From Laguncularia racemosa (taxonomy: Eukaryota > Streptophyta > Magnoliopsida > Myrtales > Combretaceae), in the NCBI GenBank assembly GCA_037954665.1, contig JBBMOL010000375.1, forward strand, positions 336,168 to 400,167: DNA of 64,000 nucleotides. The letters are read 5' to 3'. The notes under the pieces are model-generated. The model worked only from the letters and a program-made list of their open reading frames with translations, searched no databases and had not been told where the DNA came from. Every line of letters begins with the position of its first letter. Positions within the stretch are counted from its first letter, which is position 1. Made by a program: the position numbers and the translations under genes. This document shows positions 21,634 to 33,582 of this stretch, piece by piece.

Positions 21634-23119
21634 TGGTTTGTGAATCAAATAAAGTAAAACAAGGTAAGAAAATCAGATATTGGTAAAAGCCTAGCCAAAG
21701 GAATCAAGATGGTTTAATTCTAGGAATTGATCATCGATGCAAATGTTCTCTATTCTTGTTCTAGATAAATTGGTTATGGTTATTAACAAGCTCTAACAAC
21801 CTATCTCTCCTTACTTCCTCGATAACCTCGAACAAGCGCTTTGAATTATTTCTCTTATTGATTAAACAACCCTTAAACAAGCGCTTAGGATTTAATCTAT
21901 CAATAGCATTAAGATCTAGAGAGACTACAAATTCATGCCAGTAGATTATAAGATAACCTATTTAAACATGATCACACACCTCCATAACATGAATTCGATC
22001 ATCTCTTTTATAACCAAACATGTTATTGCGTCACTAAGACTAGAACAATCAAACAATTACGGATTTGACGTGCTAGTTGACAATATATTAATTTGCTAAT
22101 TGAGTAGAAGAGCTCTATTCATACCAATCAACAAAGATAATAATGACAAAACGATCAGAAGATATATGAATACCCGAAAGCAAAGAATAGAATAAATACA
22201 AGTCAATTAGACCTCACAATTCGTGGAGAATTAAACATCTATGACCCTTTGGCTAGAAAAGTAGCTTAGCTACACATGTTCATCCATAAAACGAAAATAA
22301 AAAGTAAAAACATAATGAACCCGGTTGCTTGCTCTGCCTCCAAGATGATCCAAGGTTCTTCAAGATCCAAAGATTCAAAAGTTCAAAAGTTGTCCTAACC
22401 CTCTAGGGTTGGCTCTATTTATACTATTAAATGGATAGCATGTGATCTTTTGCTAGCAAGATACGAAAATATCTTTCCTTTTTCAAGTAGATTTCGAGAA
22501 GTGAAGATACGTCTGCCTGGCACGCCCCACCACACGGCCGTGGGTTAAGCCGTGCCATCCTCTGTGCATATTCTTCAAGTCTTCAACCGCGCCCAGTGTG
22601 AACCACGGTTACACATACGGCCAGATTTCAAGTCGTGCCTTAGTCTGTGCATAATCTTCAAGTCTTCATCCGTGTCCAGTGTGTAGCACGGTTACACCCA
22701 CGGCTAGATTTCAAGCCGTGTCTTCATCTGGTTGATGTTCCACACTTTCTTCTCCTTGGCACATCTATCTTCCACCACGGCTTCAAGCACGGTTTATCCC
22801 ACGGGTTCCACCACGGCCGTGCTTTAAGTCGTGTCTCTCTCTGTTCAAAGACCTCATTTTCGCCTTCTTGTCCAGTGTGTAACACGGTTTGAACCTTGGC
22901 CGTGCCTCAAACCGTGCTTCCTTCGGTGGTGTAATTTCTTGTCTTAATCCAAGTTGTAGATGACTTCTCTAAAATACTTGAATTAGCATCCTTGACTCCA
23001 TTTAACCTGATTTATCACGATGATAGAATTAAAGTACCATTTCCTTATGATTTCTGTAAAATCAATAATAATTTAACACAATTTATACTATAAAGATTGA
23101 GTATAAAATGGCTCTATCA
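21446..23119 (-). repeat. 5' LTR of element D
   Basis: A near-identical copy of 16028-17665. A minus TATA box is at 22416-22423 and the palindromic CACGGCCGTG U3 motifs at about 22536-22930. It is longer than the partner because a G run has grown to 47 (21585-21631). Confidence 0.9.
21585..21631. repeat. 47-nt poly-G homopolymer
   Basis: A single uninterrupted G run in the D 5' LTR; the paired LTR has 10 Gs and the related fragment at 63286 has 5. It is either a microsatellite expansion or a sequencing/assembly artefact. Confidence 0.8.
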
Positions 23120-23124
23120 TAGAG
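23120..23124. repeat. Right target-site duplication of D
   Basis: TAGAG, partner of CAGAG at 16023-16027. Confidence 0.7.
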
Positions 23125-23600
23125 CTATACCCTTGAGTCTCCACTAGAAGGTTAAGTTCATAGCAAACGGGTAGATAATTATTGTATTGGGAGAATAGGA
23201 TTATGCCATCTACAAAGAAACAACTATACCCTACATTGGGGAGGATGGTCCTGAAGATTTGGGGCTCCAAATGTTCAGTGAAGTAAGCATGGTCATGAGT
23301 AAAGAGGGGCATCAGTTCAAGGAGGGGCAGCAAGAGACGTTTGGACTAGGGTACATTCCTACCTCCCAAGAAGAAGCTCAAGCAAGAGGTATCAGAAGCA
23401 GAAGGAAAGGGAAGCTGAATGACCCCCAAATGAATTTTCCACCCCTTCAACAAACTTTCTTACGGTCGGCTATCATTCAAGAGCCAGGGATGATCCAAAC
23501 CGATGTTAGCGATGAGGACTCAACCTCTTGCACGTCTAATCAGCATCTAGCTCTTAACAACTGGTTTTGTTATCCTCTTAATAGTGCTAGGTCAGCTTAA
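23125..23600 (+). pseudogene. Protease C-terminus and linker of Tat element B
   Basis: Continuation of the frame interrupted at 16027. It reads EDGPEDLGLQMFSEVSMV, KEGHQFKEGQQ and FGLGYIPTSQEEAQARG, matching copy A at 11186-11527. Stops occur near the start and the last codon is at 23600. Confidence 0.75.
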
Positions 23601-23865
23601 GGATAGGGAACAATTATTGAACAAATTTCCATTGTGATTACCATTTCAATGAGGTCTAAATTCTTCAAATAAAATACCAATAAATTGCAGTTCATTTCTT
23701 TTACTTATATATATACTCTCACCTTACTTTCCCCATAGACTCCCTACTGTCAAACATTAGGGACATTTCGCGCAAGTAAGTAGTGAAAACATTGATATCG
23801 TTTCTGACACTGCTGGGTCAGCCGTTAGAAGCGATATCCTTAACTACGAAGCGATATAAGAAAGT
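23601..23865 (+). other. Stop-rich spacer between protease and RT (element B)
   Basis: Homologous to 10546-11185 of A. Non-coding in all frames in both copies, including a TATATATA stretch and the shared GGGACATTTCGCG segment. Confidence 0.5.
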
Positions 23866-25391
23866 TGGCAAAGACATAAACAAGGTAAGATCTCAATTGA
23901 CAAGCTAATGGAGACAGTTAATCTAGGAAGCATAAAGGAGCCCAAAAACCTTAAAATTGGAGCCAACTTGAGTAGCGAGCAAAAGCGTGAGATAACTGAG
24001 TTATTGACTAAAAATGCGGATGTATTCGCCTGGTTGTATGACGATATGCTAGGACTCGATCAATCAATAATTGTTCACAAGCTACCCACAAGAGAAGATG
24101 TCAAACCTAAAAAACAAAAATTGAGAAGATTTAGGCTTGATATCTTATTAAAGATTAAAGAGGAAGTCAAGAAACTTCTAGAAGTGGGATTCATCGAGGT
24201 ATCAAACTACCTAGAATGGGTAGCAAACTTAGTCCCGGTTCTAAAGAAGAATGGCAAAGTACAAGTGTGCGTAGATTTTCGAGACTTAAATCAAGCTACG
24301 CCTAAAGATAATTTCCCTTTGCCTCATATTGACGTCTTGGTAGATAATGCTGCTGGGAATCATCTCTTCTCATTTATGGATAGTTTCTCAGGATATAACT
24401 AGATAAAAATGGCGGAAGAAGATAAGACTAAAACAACCTTATCACAACATGGGGAACTTTCTATTACAAAGTTATGCCCATTGGTTTGAAAAATGTTGGG
24501 GCGATGTATTAGAGAGCCATAGTCACGATACTTCATGACATGATGCATTAAGAGGTTGAAGTATACATCGACGATATGATAGCCAAATCTAAAAGAGAAG
24601 AGAACCATGTGGATATCCTAAGGAAATTGTTCAAGCGATTAAGAAAGTTTCAGCTGAAGTTAAATCCTGAAGAATGCACTTTTGGGGTCACAACAGGCAA
24701 GCTGTTAGGGTTTATCATAAGTTGAGAAAGTATTAAAATTGACCCTGACAAAGTAAAGGCCATATTGGAACTACCCTCTTTGCGCACTATCAAGGAGGTG
24801 AGAGGTCTATTAGGAATGTTGAATTACATAGCCTGTTTCATCTCACAACTCATGAATAAGTGTCGTCCACTATTTCGTCTACTGAAAAAGAATGCTATGA
24901 TAGAATAGGACGGTGAATGCGAAAGAGCGTTTAAAATGATCAAGGATTACCTTAATAATCCCCTAGTCTTAGTAGTCCCAAAACAAGGAAAGCCCTTATT
25001 CTTATACCTCACGATACTCCCTGAATCCATGGGGTGCATACTGAGGCAAAAGGATGAAGAGGGGAGGGAACGTTCCATATATTACCTAAGTAAAAAGTTC
25101 ACAGACGGGGAACAGTGGTATTCTGAAATAGAAAGGACTTATTGTGCTTTGGTTTAGGTCATGCACTGGTTGAGGCAGCATACCCTCTACTATCTTATTG
25201 AATTGTTAACGAGACATGACCCTTTGAAATACTTGGTAGAGAAGCCCATTTTGTTAGGAAGAATCTCCAAATGGCAAATGCTCTTATCAGAATTTGATAT
25301 CACATACATAAATCAAAATTCGATGAAAGGGCAATCGCTAGTAGATCAGTTGGTAGAACACCTAATTGAGGGGGATCTCCAAGAATCATAG
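23866..25391 (+). pseudogene. Reverse transcriptase and RNase H of Tat element B
   Basis: Frame from 23908: LLTKNADVFAW, LLEVGFIEVS, VCVDFRDLNQATPKDNFPLPH and FSFMDSFSGYN. A TAG at 24402 replaces the expected Gln, and a 1-nt deletion near 24441 shifts the frame. The catalytic VYIDDMIAKSK lies near 24560. RNase H follows with SIYYLSKKFT (25080) and RISKWQMLLSEFDITY (25260). Stops include a TAG at about 24906 where Trp is expected and another near 25157. Confidence 0.85.
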
Positions 25392-25862
25392 GCCCAATTC
25401 CCTAATGAAAGCATATTAATAGCGGAGGGCGAACTGGTAGAAGAATACAAGATAGAGCAAAAACCTAGATGGAAGATGTTCTTTAACAGAGCTGCCAACG
25501 AATTTGGTTGTGGGATCGGGGTAGTGCTGATATCACCAAAAGGAACACAATTCCCCTAAGCAACGAGACTTGCATTTTTGTATACTAATAACATAGCAGA
25601 ATATGAGGCATGCATCCTTAGCCCCAAAATGGCTTGCTATATGGAAATCCGTGAATTGGATGTATATAGAGATTCTTCACTCATCATACTACAAACATAA
25701 GGGGAATACAAAACTAAGGACCCCAAATTGGTGCCATACCATCAACATTTGACAAGGTAGTCACCTTCACATACATCCAAAGGACTTAAAATCAGTTTGT
25801 AGATGCCTTTGCCACACTAGCATCTATATTTCAAACTAATAAGGGGAGCCAAAGTCCAACCA
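25392..25862 (+). pseudogene. Second RNase H domain of Tat element B
   Basis: Matches the domain in copy A: WKMFFNRAANEFGCGIGVVL (near 25470), NNIAEYEACIL (near 25590) and YRDSSLIIL (near 25670). This extra RNase H is diagnostic for Tat/Ogre. Stops near 25388 and 25558 and a frameshift near 25750 break it. Confidence 0.75.
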
Positions 25863-27200
25863 TTGAAAATAGAAATTGAAAATAAGCCCGTTTACTATCT
25901 GGTAATCGAAAAAGCACAAGATGACAAGCCTTGGTACTATAATATCAAAACTTTCCTCCAAGAAAGAAATTACCCTAAAGTGGCTAGAAAAAATGACCAA
26001 AGAACACTCAGAAGGTTAGTAAGTCATTTCTTATTAAATAGGCTTGTGCTTTATAGAAGATCACCTGACACCACATTACTAAGATGTGTGGACAAAAGAG
26101 AGGCATGCCAACTAACGAAAGAAGTGCATGAAGGAGTATGTAGACCTCACATGAATGGATACATGCTTGCCTGAAAAATCATGAGGATGGGCTACTATTG
26201 GTTAACAATGGAATCAGATTACATCAAATATGTTAAGCACTATCACTTGTGTTAAGTCTATGCAAACCGAATAAATGCCCTACCCAAAGAACTTCATTCA
26301 TTATCCTGACCATAGTCATTCTCCATGTGGGGAATTGACATTATCGGGCCAATTACTCCAAAAGCATGCAATGGTCACATATTCATACTAGTAGCCATTG
26401 ATTATTTCACTAAGTAGGTAGAAGCTTCATCGTATGCTAGTGTCACTAAAGGGGTAATAGTTCGATTCATGAGGAGAGACATAATAGCCCGATATGGAGT
26501 TCTTAAATCAATTATCATAAATAATGGCACAAACCTCAACGATAAATTGATGACAAATTTGTGTCAACAGTTCCATATAAACAATAGAAATTCAACTCCT
26601 TACCGACCTCAAATGAATGGGGTAGTGGAAGCGGCCAACAAGAACATTAAAAGAATTATTAAGAAGATGACCATCACTTACAAAGATTGGTATGAGATGT
26701 TACCATTCGCCCTCATGGCTTACAAAACTTCAATTCAAACATCTACTGGAGTTACCCCATATTCTTTGGTATATGGTACTGAGGCAGTTTTGCCAATTGA
26801 AGTTGAAATACCATCCTTCAGGATCTTATCAGAAGCGTAATTTGATGAATCTAAGTGGGTAAAGAAGAGGCTTGATCAATTGAACTTGATCGACGAAAAG
26901 AGACTTGCTGCATTATGTCATAGCCAATGCTACCAACAAAGAATGACTTGAGCATTCAATAAGAAAATGAGACCTCGATGTTTTAAAGAAGGAGATCTGG
27001 TACTAAGGAAAGTTCTCCCGAATGCACACGATTTAAAGGGCAAGTTTACCCTAAATTATGAGGGCCCAAATGTTGTAAAAATGGTTTTATCAGGAGGGGC
27101 TTAATATTAGCCTAAATGGATGGTCTAGAATTGAGAGACCCCATTAACACGGATGCTGTTAAGATATACTATCTTAGGAAAGAAAATTGAAAATTTGCTA
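25863..27200 (+). pseudogene. Integrase of Tat element B, broken
   Basis: A linker and HHCC zinc-binding region (VHEGVCRPHMNGYM near 26125, then a degraded Cys pair near 26230-26255) precede the catalytic core. WGIDIIGPI is near 26330. INNGTN is near 26520, with the expected Asp changed to Asn. PYRPQMNGVVEAANKN with the catalytic Glu is near 26600-26640. The C-terminal part has KMRPRCFKEGDLVL. Stops interrupt at about 26173, 26413 and 26838. The Asp-to-Asn change alone would abolish catalysis. Confidence 0.85.
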
Positions 27201-27827
27201 AGGTTTATGAATGTTAACAATTAGTACAAATTTCGTGAGTTTAGTTTTCATTTCTTCTACAAGTAAAGTTAATGTCTCCGAACGATCGATTATCCTGACC
27301 AATTGTCATTAAACAAACTCTCATATCATTTTTATACACATACTACCCATTGCCTTATAATGAATAATGAACAATGAAATGATGACAAAGCTTAATGGGA
27401 TTTTTTCCCACCTATTATAAGCAATAGACCTGGTGTGTTAATAGGATAACACTACAATCATAAGAGCCACACTCACAAGAAAGAAAATAAATCAAGGCTC
27501 TCAACCCTATTTGAAACAAGAGTAAGTAGAGAAGGAGCAAACCATCACGAAGGTTCAGTTGTTATCTACGATAAACCGGTAAGCATTTAGGGTAAATAAT
27601 CATCATTCATCATGAATCACATATTCTATAAGTTAGGTAGTCTAAAAGGTACTTTTCATTATCATTTGACGAATTCACTAGAAATGTTTTTAGAAATGCT
27701 AAGTTAATAAGATATACGCAGACGTCATTGTCAGTTAGTCAGCCTATAATGGGGCACTTTCCTAGATATACTCTCTTAGAGTTAGCCTATAATGGGGCAC
27801 TATCCTAAACTTTCTTCCTTAGGGTTA
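27201..27827 (+). other. 3' UTR of Tat element B, part 1
   Basis: Non-coding. The end (about 27720-27827) starts the tandem units with GCCTAYAATGGGGCACT, as in the 3' UTR of copy A. Interrupted by insertion of C. Confidence 0.7.
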
Positions 27828-27832
27828 TAAGT
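27828..27832. repeat. Left target-site duplication of C
   Basis: TAAGT, exactly repeated at 48646-48650 after the C 3' LTR. Confidence 0.9.
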
Positions 27833-28047
27833 TGATAAGTCGCAAAATACCCTTATCTAGAGTAATGAAATTGTGCCTTATTGTTGAATTTTTAGATGAT
27901 TTGTTGAAGAAAAGGATGCTTAATGGAATGAATGTCAATTTCAGGATTTCCTAGAGTATTTTGGAGCTAAGGGAAGGAGTTTTGAAGAGTCAGATCAAGT
28001 TTGGAAGGAATTGGATGCAATACATGTGAGGAAAAGAATTCTAGAAA

Positions 28048-28301
28048 GTACACAAGTGAGATACACGCCCATGTACTTTGTTTGTGTATCCTGAAGTGGA
28101 TGTTTGGAAAGTACACGAGCAAAGTACACGCCCATGTACTTTGCTTGTGTATCTAAGTTTTGCTACCGTTCAACGTTGTTTCAAATACACGACCAATGTA
28201 CACTCCCATGTACTTGCTCGTGTATATTCACATAAGGACACTTGGAAGAAAGCATGAGATACACGAACAAGATACACTACTCGTGTATCTGCTCGTGTAT
28301 G
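28048..28301 (+). promoter_or_regulatory. Four nested palindromes in U3 of C
   Basis: Hairpin-forming units start near 28048, 28112, 28184 and 28258, spaced 60-75 bp. The best (28112-28151) has 19-nt arms, TACACGAGCAAAGTACACG against its near-perfect complement, with a 2-nt centre. The last ends about 20 bp before the TATA box. The design recurs in the 66-bp array at 35291-35767. Confidence 0.75.
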
Positions 28302-28320
28302 TATCCAACCTGGGTACATG

Positions 28321-28328
28321 TATAAATA
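28321..28328 (+). promoter_or_regulatory. TATA box of C LTR
   Basis: TATAAATA, about 490 bp into the LTR, right after the palindrome cluster. The 3' LTR has it at 40043-40050. Confidence 0.75.
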
Positions 28329-29274
28329 GACCGTTAGTTGCCCTAGAAACGAGGTTACGAATTTTGTACTTGCTCTGACTCTCATAACAGCCGGGGAAAG
28401 AAGATTCTGTCATTTCAAAAGGAGATTGAAGACCCACGAAGAAGAAGATTCTATCTTTAAGGGTTGTGACTATGAATTTTATTTATTCTTCTCGTAATTG
28501 TATTTCTTTTGTTCAATTTATGGAGGAGTAGACTCTAAATCTAGATTTTGTTCGAAACTTCTCTGTCATGTGATGAAGATTCGGCCTTTAATGCGAAGTT
28601 GTTGACTTTCTTATGATTAATTGCATGCCCTTCAATTGTTTCTTAGATTCATAGATCCGGAATATGAATTTATGCATGATATCATATTAGTTAATTGAGA
28701 AATTGCTCTTATGATTAGATTTAATGCAATTAATGAGATTTGATTGTTCTTCTAGAGATAGGAAACAAGAGTCTTCTGTCTACATCAATTATTTTGATGC
28801 AAATCCATGTGCTTTATGCAATTCTAGGTTGCTATTAACTAAGGAGAGATCCTATTTGATAAACCGAGGATTAGATAGGTTAATATACTTGAGAAAGTAG
28901 TTAACTTGACTAGAGAATTCGACAGTATAAGAAGTCAACTATGCCAATCTTCATAAATCTAATGAATTACATGATCGAGAAGGAGTAGAATAAGATCTAG
29001 GTTTCTTTTGTTAATTGATAAATCTTCAGAACCATTGTTGTTAGTGAGTTATTAGTTTTAAGATTAGAGTAATTAAGTTTCAACCAACATATTTAAGCGT
29101 TGGTTAGATAATATGAACGAAGTTAGTACTAGTAGTTGGTGTATCTCTATGGGACGACCCTGTACTTGACACTATATTACGTCCACGGTAGGTACACTTG
29201 CCTATTGCAACGTAGTTAGAATTAGGAACAAGCATTATAAATATTAAAACCACGATTGGAAATGATCAAGTTTT

Positions 29275-29292
29275 TGGCGCCATTGTTGGGGA
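29275..29292 (+). promoter_or_regulatory. Primer binding site of C (tRNA-Asp)
   Basis: TGGCGCCATTGTTGGGGA, 6 nt after the LTR. It is complementary, with two mismatches, to the plant tRNA-Asp(GTC) 3' end. Confidence 0.85.
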
Positions 29293-29415
29293 TACGCCAA
29301 TATTAGAAACACTTTTTACTTATTAATTTAACCAATTTATTTCTTTCTTATCTTTTTTCCCTTTTCTTCCTGAGAATTTGGAGCTTATAATTGATTTGTA
29401 TTACGTTTACAATGC

Positions 29416-31090
29416 ATTACCAGAAGTCGCTCCAAGGAACATGCCGTTTTTAATCTTGAGCCAGAGAAACTTATTCGTCGTTATCAGAAAAAGCAACACT
29501 CGACTGAGTCAACATCATTTGGTATTCAAGGAGAATCACTAAAGGAAGAAATGGTTGATCAATTCAATAATCGTGCTCAAGAGCTGAACCAAGGAAATGT
29601 TGTTGTGGATCCCCCGAATCATCAACTGGTTGATAATAGAGATGGCCGAGTTAATGAGCCACCTAGAACCAATTCTGATTTTGCTAGGCCAAACTTGATA
29701 GGCGTTAGCTCTAGCATTGTCCGTCCTCGAGTGGAGGCAAATAATTTTGAACTTAAGCCTACCGTGATTCAGATGGTGCAGTAATATACTCAATTTGATG
29801 GTTTACAGGATGAAGATCTAAATGTGCATATCCAACTTTTTCTGGAGATATGCGATACCTTCAAATTTAATGGAATTAGTGATGATGCGATCCGCCTCAG
29901 GCTCTTCCCATTCTCTTTGAAAGGCAAGGCTAAGCAGTGGCTGAATTCTTTACCGAGGAACTCCATTACTACATGGCAAGGTCTGATTAAGAAGTTTATG
30001 GACAAATTCTTCCCTCCTTTAAAGACCGTTAAACTTCGAGCTAAGATTTAAATCAGTACGACATGGAGACGTTGTATGAAACCTGTGAGAGATTCAAGGA
30101 CTCAATGCGGAAATGCCCACACCATGGGATCCTAGAGTGGCTTCAAGTTCAGATATTTTATAATGGGTTGAACTATCAAATGAGACAAACAGTAGATGTG
30201 GCAGCTGGTGGCACCTTGAACCATAAAACTCTTGAAGAAAGTTTGACTCTTTTTTATGACATGGCCGCGAATAATTATGAATGGTCACATGGTAGGGGCA
30301 GAGAAAAGAAGGTGGCAGGCATTCTTGAAGTGGATGTGGCTACTTCTATTATGTCCAAAGTTGAGGCTTTATTTAGAAAGATCGACGGATTGGCTGTCTC
30401 ACAACATCAATTGGCTATTGTGGAACCCTCAGGTGGTGAGGAAGGGTAAACAGAGCAAGTGGATTATTTGGGAAACTCAATTCGGCCCCAAAACAATCCA
30501 TACAGCAATACTTATAACCCATGATGGAGAAATCACCTAAATTTTTCTTGGACTAACAACAGTAATATTCAGAAGGGCAATCCAAATCCTCCACCAGGTT
30601 ATCAGAGACCAATGGTCTAGAGTTCTAAACCGCCAATTAAAGATCTCCTCACAAAATTCATCAAGGATTCAGAAGACAGACAGAAGTCCTTAGATTTGAT
30701 TATGAAAAATCAAGACTCGGCTCTAAGGAATCATGAGGCATCAATACACAATCTTGAAAACCAGGTCGGTCAGATAGCTAAGCTTTTGTCAGAGTGATCT
30801 CAAGGTTCACTTCCGGGAAACACGGAAACCAACCCTAGAGAACATGTTAAAGCTGTCACATTACGAAGTGGTAAGGAACTACAACTAAAGGTTCAAGAAG
30901 AAGAGAGTCGGGTGACTGAATTAGCAAAAGAACAAGTAGTTCTCAAAGGAGGGGAAAAGCATTCAGAAAAATCGCCTAAAGAGAAATCATCACCTCCACT
31001 AATCCCAGAATACAAGCCCGATGTTCCTTATCTAGCATGACTCAAGAAGGACAGAACATATGAGCATTATGGCAGAGTTTTAGAGATATT
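29416..31090 (+). pseudogene. Gag of Athila element C
   Basis: The frame begins with TRSRSKEH. The codon at the expected start (29416) is ATT, so the ATG seems lost. Core motifs: NNFELKPTVIQMVQ, a TAA near 29782, FKFNGISDDAIRLRLFPFSLKGKAK (29860-29930), and after a frameshift near 30050 METLYETCERFKDSMRKCPHHG. The region before PYSNTYNP (near 30500) normally carries a CCHC knuckle, but no Cys/His array is present. LEQ-type coiled coil and AVTLRSGKEL follow near 30850. Further stops lie near 30448, 30529, 30617, 30796 and 31038. Confidence 0.85.
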
Positions 31091-31097
31091 CAAGCAA

Positions 31098-31892
31098 TTG
31101 CATATCAACCTTCCACCGGTTGAGGCATTATCACAAATGCCACGATATGCAAAATTTTTGAAAGAGTTGCTATCGAATAAAAGGAAGCTTGAAGAGTTCT
31201 CCACTATAACTTTAGGAGAAGAATGCTCAGCGGTAATTCAGAACAAACTCCCAAAGAAGTTAAAAGATCCTGGGAGCTTTACCATCCCTTGCCTGATAGG
31301 GAATTTATCTGAAGAACGGGCATTAGCTGATTTGGGAGCCAGTATTAATTTGATGCCATACAAGATGTTCCAGAAATTGGGTATTGGAGAGCCAAAATCG
31401 ACCAAAATGAGTCTTCAGTTAGCCGATCGATCAGTCAAATTCCCGAGAGGAGTAGTTGAAGATGTATTAGTGAAGGTGCAAGACTTCATCTTCCCAGCAG
31501 ATTTCGTCATCCTTGACATGGAAGCAAATGTGGAGGTCCCTCTTATATTGGGGAGGCCATTTTTGGCTACTGCTAGAGCCGTAATTGATGTTGGGGATGG
31601 GAAGTTAGTGTTGAGAGTGGGAAATGAAGAGGTCATAGTGAAAATGCCTGACGTCCTTAAACAAAGCCTGCACCATGATGATACATGCTATGCAATCGAC
31701 TACCTCAACTTCATAGTTTCGGATTCATTGCAAGACCTATTGATTGGTGATGCATTGGAATTGTGTTTGATGAATGGGGAGAAAGAGCAACCTGAAAATA
31801 TGGCAATTAAAGCAGTTGTCAATCAGCTTAATAATAATCCTGAGTTGAGACAAGAAAGAAGCTTTGAAGGTATGAATAGATCCACCATTTAG
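31098..31892 (+). pseudogene. Aspartic protease region of element C
   Basis: Frame with KFLKELLSNKRKLEE, IPCLIGNLSEERALADLGAS (active-site Asp at about 31329; DLGA variant as in other Athila elements) and VPLILGRPFLATARAVIDVG (about 31540). It would cleave Gag-Pol. This segment is open for 264 codons but is separated by stops from gag and RT (TAG at 31890). Confidence 0.85.
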
Positions 31893-31931
31893 AGATCGAA
31901 ACCTTCAATTGAGGAACCACCTGAGCTAGAA

Positions 31932-33002
31932 TTGAAACAACTGCCAGACTACCTTCAATATGCATTTTTGGAAGAAGATTCTAAACTTCCAGTCATAATT
32001 GCATCAAATCTGGATCGAGATCAGCAGGAAAGGTTATTGCATGTCCTGAGGCAACACAAGAAAGCAATTGCATGGAAAATTGCAGATATAAAGGGGATTA
32101 GCCCATCGTTTTGTACACACAAAATTTTGATGGAAGATTGTGTCAAGCCAGTGGTACAACCGCAGCGCCGACTTAATCCAAATATGAGAGATGTTGTCAA
32201 AAAGGAAGTCATCAAATTGCTTGATGCAGAAATGATCTACCCGATTTCTGATAGCTCATGGGTGAGCCCCACTCAAGTAGTTCCGAAGAAAGGCGGTATG
32301 ACAGTAGTACCGAATGAAAAAAATGAGCTTATCCCGATGAGAACTGTCACTGGATGGAGAGTTTGTATAGATTACCGCAAGCTAAATGACGCAACTCGAA
32401 AGGATCATTGTCCTCTTCCATTTGTGGACCAAATGCTTGAAAGGTTGGCTGGTCATGCATATTACTGTTTCCTTGATGGGATGTCTGGATATTTTCAGAT
32501 TCCTATCGCACCCGAAGACTAGGAAAAGACGACATTCACATGCCCTTTTGGGACCTTCGCTTATCGACGCATGCCTTTCGGATTATGTAACACTCCAGCC
32601 ACCTTTCAGCGATGCATGATGGCTATTTTTGAGGATATGGTAGGAAACAAGATGGAAGTGTACATGGATGACTTTTCTGTTTTCGGGAATTCTTTTGATG
32701 AGTGTCTACACCATCTTGAGTTAGTGTTGCAACGTTGTGAAGACACTAACTTGGTCCTAAATTGGGAGAAATGTCTTTTTATGGTAAAAGAAGGTATTGT
32801 TTTGGGCTATAAAATCTCCAAGAAAGGCATAGAAGTGGATGAGGCAAAGATCAAAGCAATTTCTAAATTGCCCCCACCATCTTCAATTAAGGCAATACGA
32901 AGTTTTCTTGGCCATGCAGGATTCTATCAGCGATTCGTTAAAGAGTTTTCAAAAATTGCTAGGCCGATGAGAAAACTCTTGGAGAAGGATACCTCCTATT
33001 GA
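31932..33002 (+). pseudogene. Reverse transcriptase of element C
   Basis: RT motifs in order: HKKAIAWKIADIKGISPS, WVSPTQVVPKKGG, VCIDYRKLNDATRKDHCPLP, CFLDGMSGYFQIPIAPED, FAYRRMPFGLCNTPATFQ and the catalytic VYMDDFSVFG (YMDD at 32661-32672), then GYKISKKGIEVD and FLGHAGFYQRF. One TAG at 32520 replaces the usual Gln. The catalytic Asp pair is intact. Frame ends at 33002. Confidence 0.9.
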
Positions 33003-33582
33003 CTTCAATTAGGAATGCATTGATGCATTTGAACTCCTCAAGCAAAAACTCATCATTGCACCTATCATGGTCACACCAACATGGGACATTCCCTTTGAGA
33101 TTATGTGTGATGCTAGTGACTCGGCTGTGGGAGCTGTTCTGGGTCAGCGAAAGGACAAATACTTTCAACCCATTCATTACGCTAGCAAAACACTCACTCC
33201 TGCACATGAAAACTGTACAACCACTGAGAAGGATTTGCTAGCAGTTGTCTTTTCCTTTGACAAGTTCAGACCATATCTCATCTTATCTAAGGTCATCATA
33301 TACACAGATCATTCCAACTTGAAATTCTTGCTGACAAAATAGGATGCAAAGCCACGCCTCATTCGGTGGATTTTACTTCTTCAAGAGTTTGATCTTGAGA
33401 TAAGAGATAAAAAGGGTGCCAAAAATCTAGCTGCCGACCACCTGTCACGTCTGGAGAATCCCTGTTTAGAAAGACCGAACGAAGTTGAGATTAACAATGA
33501 GTTCCCTAAGGAACGATTGTATGCCATCAAGACCGTTGAAGATGATATCATCCCATAGTTTGCTGAAATTTCCAATTACCTA
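33003..33582 (+). pseudogene. RNase H of element C
   Basis: The frame after a small shift gives IMCDASDSAVGAVLGQ (first Asp), TTEKDLLAVVFSFDKF (Glu), IIYTDHSNLKFLLTK (Asp) and then LAADHLSRLENP, the tether after RNase H. A TAG at 33340 and another at 33557 break the frame. It would degrade RNA in RNA-DNA hybrids. Confidence 0.85.

Larger units (their letters stand above)
16028..23119 (-). mobile_element. Non-autonomous Athila-like element D (gag-protease only)
   Basis: A complete 7.1-kb LTR element in minus orientation with two LTRs, a tRNA-Asp-type primer site, an intact gag-protease ORF, conserved 3' non-coding blocks and a polypurine tract. RT, RNase H, integrase and the env-position ORF are absent. 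The layout matches the described TR-GAG class of plant non-autonomous elements. LTRs differ by about 20 substitutions by eye (about 1%), so insertion was fairly recent. Confidence 0.85.
27833..29268 (+). repeat. 5' LTR of element C
   Basis: Starts TGATAAGTCGC, ends AATGATCA, 1,436 bp. The U3 has four nested palindromes before the TATA box at 28321. The R/U5 part ends with GGACGACCCTGTACTTGAC-type sequence typical of Athila LTR ends. Confidence 0.9.

Noticed and set aside
23591..23760. Possible Ogre-type intron between protease and RT of Tat copy B
   Set aside because: GTCAGC...TTAG is conserved with copy A, but the donor is weak and joining the ends meets a stop codon within a few codons.
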